Part shown: in pieces, positions 31,393-41,429 of the stretch | Layout of the letters: every line of letters starts with the position of its first letter | Position numbering within the stretch: the stretch's first letter is position 1 | NCBI GenBank assembly: GCA_026225945.1 | Contig: JAMJFZ010000818.1 | Coordinates: 7,406,001 to 7,470,000, forward strand | DNA: 64,000 bases | Source: Cricetomys ansorgei | Lineage: Eukaryota > Chordata > Mammalia > Rodentia > Nesomyidae | Reading direction: 5' to 3' | Position numbers and translations under genes: made by a program | The notes under the pieces: model-generated | The model's database searches: none | Told to the model about the DNA's origin: nothing | The model's input: the letters and a program-made list of their open reading frames with translations, nothing else

Positions 31393-32260
31393 TGCATGCC
31401 TAGGTAGGCTGTGTCTTAACAGAAGTGGCACTTAGTGACCTTCATTGCTAGAACAGAAGAAACCTGCAGTGGATCTCCCCTGGGTGTTTGTGCACAGAGA
31501 TTTGCCACCTGCCTTGCTGTGAGGAAACCCCCCCTGCAGCCAAGAGCAGGTGCCACAGGCAGACATCCAAGCCAAAAGCTCTGCTGCGAGGTCCTGAGTC
31601 AATTCCCAGACAACACTAGGTGATCAGCCCTTTGGCTATCCAGGCTTATAGCTGAGCCTCTGACATTGTGGCGCAGAGGGGAGTCACCCACCCTGTGCTT
31701 GGTTGGAATCTACACACACTGAATGATGCTCTCTTGGTGCACAGTGACAGCCAGAGGTATATAAGAGAACACACCCTTCCATAATATTTGCATTGTCTCA
31801 TATAGCTAGGACCTGCACATGTCCTCATGGCCTCCAGAGGACTCGGAAGATGTTGGAGACCCTGGTGTGTGCTGGAGGGACACAGTGGTTTCCATGGGGA
31901 CAGGCTGGGCAGGCTTGGCAACCACCCTGCTCAAACTGAGGTCCTTGTCCCCCTCCAGCCCTCTGAGGATGGTTGGAGGCAAAGGTTGGGGAGGTGGCTC
32001 AAGCCAGGCGTGGCCCATTGGCTGAGAGAGCTGATGCCAGTTTTCACTAGGACCTGTTGGGGGTCTCCATCAGTCCCCACAAGGAGTTCCAGGAAGGACT
32101 GGAGCCTGGCTGGGCTAGCAGATGCTCTCTAAGACAAGAGGACTGTATAGCTGGACTATAGCTTTATAGTCTGCTTTACTGCTGGGCATAGTGGAGGCAG
32201 GGACCCCACCTTAGGTGGGAGGGGAAGCAGATGGTGCAGAAGAGTGGTTAGAGCCAGGGA
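31393..32260. other. unique DNA, nothing recognised
   Basis: About 870 bases without an identified element or exon. Confidence 0.4.
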
Positions 32261-32261
32261 G

Positions 32262-32365
32262 ATGGGCAGGCTGGCTATCTCAGATCTCCCGAGGCTGAGG
32301 ATTAGAAGTTCAAGGCCTGCCTGGATAACTTAGTAAGAACCTATCTCAAATAAAGTAAAAATCTG
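32262..32365 (+). repeat. B1-like half of a B1-ID SINE
   Basis: 'CTCCCGAGGCTGAGGATTAGAAGTTCAAGGCCTGCCTGG' and 'CCTATCTCAAATAAAG' in sense order. Confidence 0.7.
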
Positions 32366-32538
32366 TCTGGGATGGCGGTCAGCGGTGGTGCACTGGCCTA
32401 GAATACCCTGGTAGATGCTAGAGGGCATGGCACACCAGGAGAGTGCCTGTCTAGACTCCCCCCGGAGAAGTGGAGGGTGTGGTTCAGTGGTAGAGGGTAT
32501 AGCATGTCAAACCCTGGGTTCAACTCCCAGTGCTTAAA

Positions 32539-32541
<3 letters not shown>
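32366..32541 (+). repeat. ID part with extra 52-bp-type unit, locus C
   Basis: Has 'GTGGTGCACTGGCCTAGAATACCC', then 'CTGTCTAGACTCCCCCCGGAGAAGTGGAGGGTGTGGTTCAGTGGTAGAG' type text and a normal ID end ('CCCTGGGTTCAACTCCCAG'). This is the array unit once or twice over, decayed. Confidence 0.65.

Positions 32542-32577
<36 letters not shown>
32542..32577. repeat. (ACAG)n microsatellite
   Basis: Nine ACAG units at the tail of the preceding SINE. Confidence 0.95.
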
Positions 32578-32579
<2 letters not shown>

Positions 32580-32824
32580 CAACAACAGAGAGCCCATGGT
32601 GGTTAGGCAGTTCAGAAGAATTGGTGGGGCCAATCACTAAGTCCACACAACACTGACCAGAGCAGAGACACGCCAAAAGGGGCTTCCCTGCCCACCTTTC
32701 TACTTGCCACTCACTGCACAATGCCACCCAATTCCTGTCCTGCCTTTCTGCCCGTGGCCTGGCCCTTCTGCAGCCCAGCCCGGGAAGAGTTAAGTGCCGG
32801 CCGCCCCCGCCAGTGTGCCTGATC

Positions 32825-33000
32825 CCCGAATCCTCTTTTAATGATTTTGTTCTGCTGATAGCAACACCTCCTGCCCACCGCACCTGCTCAGCTCGATATG
32901 CGCTGCTGGGTCCCTGTGAATATCTTGCCTAGGAAAACAATAAACGAGGCCCCACTTCCTGCCCTGAGAGGCTGTGGCACTTTGGCCTGGCAAGTGGATG
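32825..33000. promoter_or_regulatory. conserved-element candidate 10
   Basis: Contains TTTTAATGATTTTG, GCTCGATATGCG, GTGAATATC and AAACAATAAACGAGG, without repeat signature. Weaker than the other islands. Confidence 0.35.
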
Positions 33001-33074
33001 CAGTGATGGGGGTCAGAGGTAGGTGTGTGTAGGTGGAGGACAGAAGACAATTGGGGAGGGAAGAGGCTTGGAGG

Positions 33075-33120
33075 ATAAGCCCATTTTACAGATGCAAAAA
33101 CAGAGATCAAGAGGAGAGCA
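33075..33120 (-). repeat. MIR fragment
   Basis: 'CCCATTTTACAGATGCAAAAACAGAGATC' type text is the antisense MIR core. Confidence 0.6.
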
Positions 33121-33484
33121 AAATCATTATCAGCCTCCCTCAGCACCAGGGAAGCTGGGCAGCCATTTGGGGGTGTCCTGCCCAGACATGAGTATGGTAT
33201 TCTTTGCTTCCACAGAATGGATGTGTTTACAGTACCTATAGGAGGGACAGTGGCTTAGATATACTTTGCAACCCTCTAACAGGCACCCTTGAATTGGAGA
33301 TGGGGTGCTCAGCTCTCCAGTCAACCTTACCTCCATCCTGTCCAGTCCCGACTCCCACAGGCCAGCCTCACCCTCTCCACCAGGACCATCCCCACTCGAA
33401 AGTTACAGTTCTCCAACCTGGAGATCCAGGGTGATCTCTGTGGGGTCTTCATTCTGCACCCCTACAGTAGGGGAGGCCTCTATT
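33121..33484. other. unique DNA, nothing recognised
   Basis: About 360 bases without an identified element. Confidence 0.4.
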
Positions 33485-33722
33485 CTTTTTAAAAAGACTC
33501 TTTAAAAGATTTAATTTCTTTACGTATATGAGTGTTTCGCCTGCATGTATATCTCTTCATACACGCATGCCCTGCGCCCATACAGGTCAGGAGAGGGCCT
33601 GAGATCACCCCGGAACCGGAGTTACTGAATCTGGTAAGCCCTATGGGGTAGCTGGGCACCAAACCTGGGCCCTCTGCAAGAGTAGCCAGTGCCCTTAACT
33701 GCTGAGCTGTGTCTCCAGCCCT
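33485..33722 (-). repeat. B2/B3 SINE
   Basis: On the plus strand: a T/A-rich left end ('TTTAAAAGATTTAATTTC', the tail), 'GTTTCGCCTGCATG', 'GGGCCCTCTGCAAGAG' and 'CTTAACTGCTGAGC...CTCCAGCCC', the reversed head. Confidence 0.85.
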
Positions 33723-33771
33723 GTCCCCATTTTCTTCATGTAGTGCTTTTCCTAGTGGGCCAATGCTAATC

Positions 33772-33772
<1 letters not shown>

Positions 33773-33806
<34 letters not shown>
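33773..33806. repeat. (GA)n microsatellite
   Basis: About 15 GA units, slightly interrupted. Confidence 0.9.
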
Positions 33807-33855
33807 ATGCCAGAGAGTGACCTTGAAGTTGTCCCATAGGCACCACCCACCATGT

Positions 33856-34066
33856 TTCCTGAGACAGTGTTGCCTACTGGAACTAGCCAGTAGGTCCCAA
33901 GGACATCCCCACCCCCCGCTGCCAGTTTTCAGCTCCCAAGGCTGGGATAACAGGTGTGTGCCACTGTGTCATCTTTTTTAAAAAATGTAGGTTCTGGGGA
34001 TTAAACTCAGGTCCTCATGCTGATGCAGCCGTTCCCTTACCCCACTGAGCGCTTTCTCCCGTGGCC
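33856..34066 (-). repeat. B4-like SINE (tRNA head, B1 tail)
   Basis: The left part is a reversed, diverged B1 ('CTCCCAAGGCTGGGATAACAGGTGTGTGCC'). The right part is a reversed tRNA-like head ('GGGATTAAACTCAGGTCCTCATGC...CCACTGAGCGC'). Confidence 0.7.
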
Positions 34067-34238
34067 AATCAGATTGCCCAGGAATTGGTGCTGTAGGTTG
34101 GGGTCCCGGCTGGGGACCCTGTCCAATAGCATAACGTGGCACTCACCTCACAGGAGGGCACGGTGGAGGGGAGGATGTCCTTTGTGATAATCCACAAGGT
34201 GGATAAGAGTGTAACAGGGGGAGGCGGAGCCTATGCTA
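34067..34238. other. short unique spacer
   Basis: No recognised element. Confidence 0.4.
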
Positions 34239-34266
34239 TGTGTGTGTGTGTGTGTGTGTGTGTGTA
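34239..34266. repeat. (GT)n microsatellite
   Basis: About 14 GT units, followed by a short TATA run. Confidence 0.95.
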
Positions 34267-34277
34267 TACATATATAT

Positions 34278-34471
34278 AATTTTATTTATTTTATGTACAT
34301 TGGTGTTTTGCCTGCATGTATGTCTGTGTGAGGGTGTCAGCTTCCTCTGGAACAAGAGTTACAGACAATTGTGAGCAGCCATGTGGGTGCTGTGGGTGCT
34401 GGGAACTGAACCTGGGTCCTCTGGAAGAGCAGCCAGTGCTCTTAACCACAGAGCCAACTCTCCAGCCCCCA
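34278..34471 (-). repeat. B2 SINE
   Basis: Reversed B2: 'TTTTATTTATTTTATG' tail, 'TTTTGCCTGCATGTATGTCTGTG', 'GGGAACTGAACCTGGGTCC' and 'CTCTTAACCACAGAGCC' head. Nearly full length. Confidence 0.95.
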
Positions 34472-34489
34472 GAGCCCGAGTTTTAAAAA

Positions 34490-34688
34490 ACATATCTCAT
34501 TTTCAGTTGTGTGTTGGCCTGGATGTGTGCCTGAGTGCAGTACTCACAGAGGCCAGAAGAGGGCATAGGAGTCCCCTGTGACTGGACTTCGCAGTTGTGA
34601 GTGATCTGATGTGGGTGCTGGGAACACAGGCCCTCTACACGAGCAGCCAGTGCTCTTCACTGCTGAACCACCTCTGCAAGCGCTGATG
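34490..34688 (-). repeat. B2/B3 SINE, diverged
   Basis: 'GTGTGTTGGCCTGGATGTGTGCC', 'GAGGCCAGAAGAGGGCAT', 'GTGGGTGCTGGGAACACAGG' and 'CTCTTCACTGCTGAACC' follow the reversed order. Confidence 0.8.
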
Positions 34689-35042
34689 CTCGATACTTTA
34701 GTCACACTGCACACACGCACGCAGAGATGCACACACATGCATACCCCACCCACCGGTGCAAGCATCCACACCACGCACTTCCTCTCTCGCACACACTTGC
34801 ACTCACGCATGCACGCATGGATGCGCTATATGTCAGCACATGGTGCTACTGTGGGGGTCCTAGAATCCCCATGAGTTTAAAATAAATCACTCCCTCATAC
34901 ATGATGGTATCCTATCTGCACATAACTGCATACATCTGAATGCCCCTCCTCAGATTTCAAATAATCTTGGGTGAGTTATAATATCCCAGTAGCTGTCATT
35001 CTGTATCGTTTAGGGAATATGGCAAAAAAAAAAAAAAACAGT
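34689..35042. other. CA/CATG-rich then AT-rich spacer
   Basis: Scattered CACACA and GCATGCACGCATG words near 34710-34815, then AT-rich unique sequence with an A run of about 15 near 35024. Confidence 0.5.
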
Positions 35043-35250
35043 CTGGGGTTGGGATGTGGCCCAGCTGGCTGAGCGCTCCCCCATGCAAAAGGCCCTGGAC
35101 TCCAGCTCCACATAACCCGGGTGTGGTGGTGCATGCCTCTGATCCCAGTGCTCAAGGAAGTGGATGCAGGGGCATCAGGGAATTCAGGGTCATCCTTGGC
35201 TACATAGTGAATTTATGGCCAGCCTGGGCTCCATGAGACCCTGTTTCATG
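35043..35250 (+). repeat. B4-type SINE (ID head, B1 tail)
   Basis: The ID head 'GATGTGGCCCAGCTGGCTGAGCGC...CCCTGGACTCCAGC' is followed by the B1 part 'GGGTGTGGTGGTGCATGCCTCTGATCCCAG'. Confidence 0.85.
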
Positions 35251-35375
35251 AAGGAAGGAAGGAAGGGAGGGAGGAAGGGAGGAAGGGAGGAAGGAAAGAA
35301 AGGAGGAAGGGAGGGAGGGAGGGAGGGAGGGAGAGAGGGAGCGAGGGAGGCAAGAAAGAAGGAAGAGAAAAGAAG
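35251..35375. repeat. GGAA/GGGA purine tract
   Basis: About 125 bases of nearly pure purine at the tail of the preceding SINE. Confidence 0.95.
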
Positions 35376-35465
35376 CCTATATATATTTAGTACATCTGCC
35401 GTTTTTCAGATTTTCCCTTCCACTCCCCTCCTCCCTCCCCTTCTCTCTTCCTTCCCTTCCCTTCT

Positions 35466-35563
35466 TGCTTTGAAACAGCATCTTCCTCTGTAGCCCAGGC
35501 TAGCTTTGAACTACTGACCCTCCTGCCTTCACCTCCCGAGTGCTGGGTTGACAAGCACACCCC
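35466..35563 (-). repeat. B1-like SINE
   Basis: 'TTTGAAACAGCATCTTCCTCTGTAGCCCAGGCTAGCTTTGAACT' and 'CCCGAGTGCTGGGTTGACAAGC' in reversed order. Confidence 0.8.
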
Positions 35564-35599
35564 CTCCAACCTTGTCGCTCAGCAGCTGGTTGGCGCTTA

Positions 35600-35650
35600 G
35601 ACCGAGGACCTCAGGTACAGATGAGGAGACTGAGTGTAGACCCTTTGCTG
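35600..35650 (-). repeat. possible MIR fragment
   Basis: 'CAGATGAGGAGACTGAGTG' resembles an antisense MIR core. Confidence 0.4.
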
Positions 35651-36060
35651 GTGACAGACAGCCTGTGACTCTGTGACCTTCCTCGGGCCCCGCCCCATGG
35701 GATGGAGCAGGTCTGAGAGCCCAGCTTCCAGATGTGATGAGGAGGGGACTCACTCTCTGATCCCCAAACCTAACCCTACCCAGGACAGGGCCGCACACTT
35801 GGAGTGCTACCTGTGGGAAAGAGCCCGTGGCTTGCATGGGGTTTGCCTTTCTGGGCTGGGATAGCCTGGGCAAAGGCATGAAGATCGGGTTTGTGGTACT
35901 GTGTCCCAGGAACTTGAAGAGGGCTGAGGGCTGAGATACTCCCTGGAGGAGCGGGAAGGGTGGGGTGGCAGAGACGCCTCTCCACTGGAGACCACCCTGA
36001 ATGGGTGACTGGGGCAGGAAATTGAATACTGTTTAGCAATCCTACCCACCTCTCCACGGA
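35651..36060. other. unique DNA, nothing recognised
   Basis: About 400 bases with overlapping minus-strand frames of no known family. Confidence 0.4.
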
Positions 36061-36061
36061 T

Positions 36062-36275
36062 CCTCGTTCATTAATAAGAGGGAGAAGGGAGGACGCGGGC
36101 TGGTCTTCCTCACGTTGTTATTCAATTGGGATTGAATTTTTAAATCCTGTAATAAAGTGACAATTTCCATTTCCCAGGCAATTCATTTTCACAAAATGAC
36201 CGGGGTCATGCCCCGCGTTGCGAAAATCATTGGTTCACGATTAAATCAAATGCATAAGCCGGCGTTTCGCAGCAG
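36062..36275. promoter_or_regulatory. conserved-element candidate 11
   Basis: A strong island: GTTCATTAATAAG, GTTATTCAATTGGG, GAATTTTTAAATCC, CAATTCATTTTC, CGATTAAATC and AAATGCATAAG, mixed with CpG words (CCCCGCGTTGCG). It includes an everted nuclear-receptor-type pair TGACCGGGGTCA (36197-36208). No repeat signature. Confidence 0.6.
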
Positions 36276-37115
36276 CACTTCTTGAAGGAGAGGCCGGCCT
36301 AGGCTCCTCTGCCCCCAAAAGATGTGTTGGGAGGCGGCAGAATGGTGTTGGGGGTGGGTTGGCCAGTGGCATCTCTGTGACCACCCAGACTTCCTTTGGG
36401 GGGGTGCTTTGCTGGTGACAGAGCCTTGTGGGTCATCCACCTGGCTCTCGTCCCTCAGGGATGGAAGGACTCTGGGTCCCCAGTGACCTCGTGGAGCAGA
36501 GCTGGGCTGCCCGGGCTGGGCTCTTAGTACCTACTCAACCTCACACCACGTGTACCTCAGGAGCGAGGAGACAACCAAGAGCCAGAGAGCTGTGTGTCCC
36601 AGCGAGCCTTGGGGCTCAGCAGGTACAGGGAAGCGTTGGTCAAGCTGAGGGACTAGTCATCAGCTGTCCCAGGGACCGGGGAGGGAGGCAAGAGTCCCAG
36701 GCAGAGGTCCCCATGAGCTGCTCCTAACTCCCAGGGGAGTCAGGTTCTCACTCTTCTAGACCACCTGGATGGCCTCCACACCCTTCCTCAGTCAGTCACC
36801 TCAGCAGCTCTTTTGGGGTCGGAGTGGCACTGGGGACCCTCCCCAGCCCTGTCTAGCACTGCAGACGCCAGCTCAGTCGCCCAGTATCCCCCTGGCCATA
36901 CGATGAAAATAGAAATGTCCCCGTGGTGATTTTCGGGCCTGGATGGGACACGGACAGACTCCTAGGCTCCAGCCAGATCTGGGGCCCGGAAGTGTCCATG
37001 CTGTTGGCTTCTATTCTGGGTCTGACTGACAGGCCAGGTCATACAGAAGGGACCCAAACAGGGGTCTTAAGGGACCTGTGCCTCAGTTTCTCTGCACTTC
37101 ACAGTATTTGCCAGA
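36276..37115. other. GC-rich unique DNA
   Basis: About 840 bases. A MIR-like 'GTGCCTCAGTTTCTCTG' occurs near 37079. Frames have no recognised domain. Confidence 0.4.
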
Positions 37116-37117
37116 TG

Positions 37118-37220
37118 TTGGGAGCCAGGAGGGCCAATACCGCCCTGCTTCACTATTGGTTATTATTTTGTTTGCCTGAGTCTCGAGTATTCCCTAATTG
37201 GGCTCATGTTTTCTCCTTAG
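37118..37220. promoter_or_regulatory. conserved-element candidate 12a
   Basis: CACTATTGGTTATTATTTTG, CTCGAGTATTCCCTAATTGGG and nearby GGGCCAATACC, with no repeat signature. Short island. Confidence 0.4.
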
Positions 37221-37389
37221 AAGAGCGTTGGGTCTCTTCCTCCGGGTGACATCATGCTCCATCACCTTCCGGGCAGAGAAACCCCTTCTTTGTCACAGCC
37301 CCATCATCAATCCAGCCACTTCTGTAGTTCAGGAATGACCCGGAACTGCCGAGACTGAGAGTTTCCGGCTCGCCTGCTGGGCCTGTGCT

Positions 37390-37470
37390 GGGCTGGTGAC
37401 ACCCCTTCCGCTTTAATTAGTGTAACACCACCTGGTGTGCCCAGCTGCCTGGATGCTGGTGATTAAGGGC
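37390..37470. promoter_or_regulatory. conserved-element candidate 12b
   Basis: GCTTTAATTAGTGTAAC followed by CACCTGG (E-box) and GGTGATTAAGG. A small block that may belong with the preceding island. Confidence 0.35.
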
Positions 37471-38000
37471 ATCAAGCCACTGGCTGGGTGGGGTGCCGAT
37501 GTGGTGATCACAGGCACAGCCTGGCGCTGGAGAGCTGCAGTCCCCGGACGGCAGGAGGAGCAGGTGGGGTGCACAGGCTGGAATTGAGTAAATGAGGGTG
37601 ACCTCTCCCGAGAGGGCCAGATCTTAAGCAGCATTTTGGGGATGGTTTCCTGGATTTGTGGTCCTCAGAAATGTAGGACGAGAGGTAGAGGGGACTGAGG
37701 GCCCTGGTGGCAGCCAAGGCCCAAGGGTCTACAAAGGAGAGGGAGCAGCCCTCCTCCACTCTTGCCTTGCCTCTCAGCCGCACCCTCCCACTCAGCCCAG
37801 AACCTTCCCTGAGCCTTGGTTCTTCAACTCCACCCTCGCCCTGCCTGTCCCACGTCATCAGCCTGCTTCTCTGGGTGCCATTACTCAGTCCCCAAAACCC
37901 ATTTCCTGCCTTAGCAGCACAGCTGGATTGCTGGGGACACACAAGGTCTGGATACAGGCTCACCTATCCTGGGACACACTCATTGAGTGCTGGCCGGTAC
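37471..38000. other. unique DNA, nothing recognised
   Basis: GC-rich. Frames on both strands (37508-37963 minus, 37658-38239 plus) overlap, show no domain and are probably chance. Confidence 0.4.
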
Positions 38001-38009
38001 TTGGAAATG

Positions 38010-38066
38010 CCTACTGTCCTGAGGACACGCCCACTGTCCTGAGGACATGCCCACTGAATGCTGGGG
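38010..38066 (+). repeat. 21-bp tandem duplication
   Basis: GTCCTGAGGACACGCCCACT is followed directly by a near-identical copy with ACATGCC in place of ACACGCC. Confidence 0.75.
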
Positions 38067-38535
38067 ACATTTCCTTGATTTTTTTTTTTTTTAGTGTTGT
38101 CCTGGGCAGGAATATAATATTCACCCCTGGGAACCACACATGGAGGGTGTTCTCAAGGGTTTCTTTGTGGACAGTAGGGGGCTCTGGCTTGCTCAGACAA
38201 GTAACTAGAGACAGGAGTGGTGGGAACCAGACACATTAAGCATTAGGAGGTTGTGAAGGGGAGCAGTTTCTGAGACTTCGAGGTGCGGGATTGGAGCTGC
38301 CAGAAGTTGCTGCCTTGGGGCTTGGCTTGGATGACGGGATGGAGTGGAGGAGCCCAGTTTACCTGGGACCACAGATGTCACTGAGGGCGAACATACTGGA
38401 CTTAAGAAAGAAAGCAGGGGCCACCAGTATGCAGGATGGGGTGGCTAGGCTGAGGGGGTGGCTATAGGCTGTGGATGCCATCAGTCCCCCGAGGTACGTG
38501 CACACTGGTCAGTCCACACTCTTGAGCCCACGCCT
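38067..38535. other. unique DNA, nothing recognised
   Basis: Contains a T run of about 12 near 38080. No element identified. Confidence 0.4.
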
Positions 38536-38539
38536 GCCC

Positions 38540-38705
38540 ACGCTGCAGGTAACAACTGGCAACTGATAATTTTCATGGTCCCTTTCTCCTGTACTTTAAT
38601 AAATAATTTACCTGAATTACTCACACGGAAACTTCAATATTATTAAAAATTAACCAACATAAATGAGTCCATGGTAAATAGCCGGTGTCTCTTCCTAGGG
38701 CAGGG
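38540..38705. promoter_or_regulatory. conserved-element candidate 13
   Basis: GATAATTTTCATGG, TTTAATAAATAATTTACC, GAATTACTCAC, CAATATTATTAAAAATTAACC and CATAAATGAG within about 130 bases and no repeat signature. Sharp edges against GC-rich flanks. Confidence 0.55.
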
Positions 38706-39250
38706 AATACTGCAGATGGTCGGAAGTAGCTCCCTGGGGTGTTGGTGCAGAACACTGAGCAGAGGGTGGGAACGAGAGGTTCTGGGGGCCAGAAGGAGCC
38801 AAAACTCACACCCCCAAGGTAGCCATGGCAGGAGCAGAGCCTGGAGACCTGCCTCAACTCCCCCTGTAGGTGGAACAGCCTTAGGAGGGCTGGTGGAGGG
38901 CCACCTCTCTCTGGGCCTTCAGTACAATGAGATAACGCTGCCTTCTCGCAGGGCAGTGGGGAAGACCGAGCAAGGTGGAGAGGCAGACATGTTGACTCTG
39001 GTCACAGGATGTGCCCGGAGTCTGAAGGGTGTGAGTACAGAATTCTGGGAAAGGGACTGGCGGATCAGCCCATAGTGGCTGCTCGGAGCACGGTCCTCTG
39101 GGGTTTTCCTCGGTATTCTGTGTGTGGAGGTGGGGGTGGGGGGTTAGGGTGGTGCTGTGTGTGTGTGTGTTTGTCCTTGTACCTAATACGAGGACAGTAT
39201 GTGTGGGTGGAATCTAGATGTAATCTTGGGTGTTCCCAGGAACTGTCCCC
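38706..39250. other. unique DNA with a short GT run
   Basis: A GT run of about seven units near 39160 and a G-rich stretch near 39130. No element or exon identified. Confidence 0.4.
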
Positions 39251-39251
39251 T

Positions 39252-39436
39252 TTTTTTTGAGATGGGGTCTCACGGCTCGGGCTTGTCTGACCGGCCAGTG
39301 AGACCGCGAGATCCACCTGTCTCCATCTCCTTGTTTCTGGGACTTGAGGTGTGCTCCGCCTCCTGGCGTGTCGTACGTGGGTTCTGAGGAATCCCTCGCA
39401 GCCTCGCGCTTGCAAGGCGAGAGATTTTCTGACCGT
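39252..39436 (-). repeat. B4-like SINE (tRNA head, B1 tail), CpG-rich
   Basis: Reversed B1 part ('TTTTTTGAGATGGGGTCTCACGG') then a reversed tRNA-like head ('GGGTTCTGAGGAATCCC...CGCGCTTGCAAGGCGAGAG'). Many CpGs remain. Confidence 0.65.
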
Positions 39437-39477
39437 GTTCTCCTTCCAGTCCTACTCTGAAATGCTTTCCTCAACAC

Positions 39478-39725
39478 TCTGAAAAATTAAAACTGACTGA
39501 CAAATGGCAAGACCGGCGTAACGGCTGAGGCTCATCTAGATTTGCCGGGGCTGTGCTTCGCCACTTGTGTTTTAATTCTCTCTGGGATACTTTATCGCTG
39601 TCGGCGTCGACGTCGACGTCAGCGTCGGCGTCATCGGCGTCCGCGTCCTCGCCACCGTTTCCTTTAAGTTTAGGCTGCAGGCAGGAAGACCACAAGCGGC
39701 AGCTCAGCAAATATACTCTCCGAAA
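39478..39725. promoter_or_regulatory. conserved-element candidate 14 with CpG-dense repeat
   Basis: AAAAATTAAAACTGAC, GACAAATGGC and TTTTAATTCTC come first. A GTC/GGC trinucleotide-type repeat (39597-39655) holding about 14 CpGs follows. No transposon signature. CpGs this dense are rare in methylated mammalian DNA, so the patch may be kept unmethylated. Confidence 0.45.
39597..39655. repeat. imperfect (GTCGGC/GTCGAC)n repeat
   Basis: A 3/6-base period with GTC at every second triplet. Contains GACGTCGACGTC, a perfect 12-base palindrome. The minus strand reads as an Asp/Ala run. Confidence 0.85.
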
Positions 39726-39744
39726 GCAAGGTCTTTTTCTTTTC

Positions 39745-39882
39745 CTTTAAGACAGAGTCTCATTATGTAGTCCTGGCTGGCCTGCAGCTCCCATGGGGGC
39801 CAGGCCTCAGACTCACAGAGATTCACCTGCCTCTGCCTCCTGGGTGCTAGGATTAAAGACGTGCGCTACCATGCCTGGCCAG
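39745..39882 (-). repeat. B1 SINE
   Basis: 'AAGACAGAGTCTCATTATGTAGTCCTGGCTGGCC', 'CACAGAGATTCACCTGCCTCTGCC' and 'GGTGCTAGGATTAAAGACGTGC' in reversed order. Confidence 0.9.
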
Positions 39883-39917
39883 GGCATTCTTTTAATCAAG
39901 TCACAGTATATGGGTTC

Positions 39918-40062
39918 CCTTCAAGAAATAGCGAGATGGCTTCTGACAGCCCGAGTTCCTTCCTGAGGACTAGCACAAAGGTTAAAGGAGTAACCCCACA
40001 AGGTTGTCTCCTGACTGACACATCTGCACTGTAGCATGCTTGCACCGATATACATCACAGCA
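39918..40062 (+). repeat. tRNA-headed SINE, decayed
   Basis: 'GCGAGATGGCTTCTGACAGCCCGAGTTCC' and the 'GTTGTCTCCTGAC...TGCATGC' end resemble the B3/B4 class. Poorly preserved. Confidence 0.45.
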
Positions 40063-40068
40063 CACACA

Positions 40069-40118
40069 TGGTGATGATGGTGATGATGATGATGACGGTG
40101 ATGATGATGATGGTGGTA
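40069..40118. repeat. (GATGGT/GAT)n microsatellite
   Basis: About 50 bases of GATGAT/GGTGAT units. Confidence 0.9.
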
Positions 40119-40125
40119 ATATTAC

Positions 40126-40262
40126 AAGCCAGGTATGGTGGCCCATTCAGGAGGCAGAGGTGTGCGAGTCTCTATGGGTTTGAGACTGGCTGGCTTTACA
40201 CAGTGAGTTCCAGGCCAGCCAAGGCTACAGAGTGGGACCCTGTTTCTAGAAACCAAAGCCAC
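40126..40262 (+). repeat. B1 SINE, partly deleted
   Basis: 'AAGCCAGGTATGGTGGCCCATTCAGGAGGCAGAGG' lacks the 'TTTAATCCCAGCAC' segment. 'CAGTGAGTTCCAGGCCAGCC' is intact. Confidence 0.85.
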
Positions 40263-40594
40263 AACAACAGCGCCAACCCCAAGCAAACCAAACAAAACCT
40301 CCCAAACCAAAAATGCAAAAGGAAATAATAAAGAAAAAATATTTTTAAAAGAAATATATTGTAAGAGTGTATATTGTAAATATATCGTAATATTGTCGTA
40401 AGTAGCAAAACCTCCCACACCCTCAAACACTGCTGTGTATTGCCGAGGAAGGTTGTCAAAATGCAGGTCCATTCAAGAATCTGGTGGCCAAAGCAATGAG
40501 CAAGAAAAATAAATCAAAGATATTCCGGCTGGAAGGGAGGGAGAAAAACCTGTTCATATTCACAACTACGATAGGATCGTCTATAAAGAGAATC

Positions 40595-40850
40595 TGAGCA
40601 GTAGAGCAGCTCAGTGGATAAAGAGCCTGTCTGGCAAGCATGAGTCCTGAGTTCGGATTCCCAGCAGCCATGTAAAAATCCGTGCATGGCTGTATTTGTC
40701 TTTAATCCCAGCACTGGAAAGGCAGAGGCAGGAGGGTCCCTGGCTCTCTGTTCAGCTGGTCTAGCTAAATGGAGAAAGATGCTAGCCTCTGACTTCCACT
40801 TACATGCATGTGTACATGCTTGCACACACACACACGCACACACACCCACA
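40595..40850 (+). repeat. tRNA-headed composite SINE (B3/B4 class)
   Basis: The head 'AGAGCAGCTCAGTGGATAAAGAGCC...GAGTTCGGATTCCC', a B1-like middle 'TTTAATCCCAGCACTGG' and a CA-containing end. Confidence 0.8.
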
Positions 40851-41014
40851 TAAATAAAAAGTATCTAGCTTTGGTGGTAGAGAAGGGGGTGGAGAATCTG
40901 ATCAAATCTGCAAAAGAAAAAAGATTGCAAGATTGTAGGACACATGCAATGGTTAGTTTTGTTCCTTATAGATTAGAAACAACCAGAAACTGGAATAAAA
41001 GTGCCATTTCCATA

Positions 41015-41335
41015 GGATGGAGAGTCGTGGCTCAAGTGCTTGCAGTGCAAACATGAGGACCCGAGTTCAGATCCCCAGTGCCCACGTAGAGCCTGGTGTA
41101 TACATCTGTAATCCCAGCACTCCTGCAGCCAGCTAGGAGGTGCAGACGGAAGAGTCCTCAGAAGCTCACAGCCAGCTAGCCTGGTGTAGTATACACAGCA
41201 GCAAACAAGACACCCTGTCCCCAGCAAGGTGGAGGGAGAAGACTGACCCTGGAGGGTCTCCTCTGACGTCCACATGTATGCTGTGACATGTGCACAGTCA
41301 CACGTACACACATGACCATGCACGCACACGCACAA
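41015..41335 (+). repeat. tRNA-headed composite SINE (B3/B4 class)
   Basis: 'GTGGCTCAAGTGCTTGCAGTGC...GAGTTCAGATCCCCAG', 'TGTAATCCCAGCACTCC' and the 'CCTCTGACGTCCACATG' end. Confidence 0.8.
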
Positions 41336-41429
41336 AGATTTTTAAAGTAGTTTTTTAAAATGCCATTCACAAAAGCATCTGAAATACGAGCTATCGAGTA
41401 CTAATTCTGTAAAAAGATATACAAGACTC

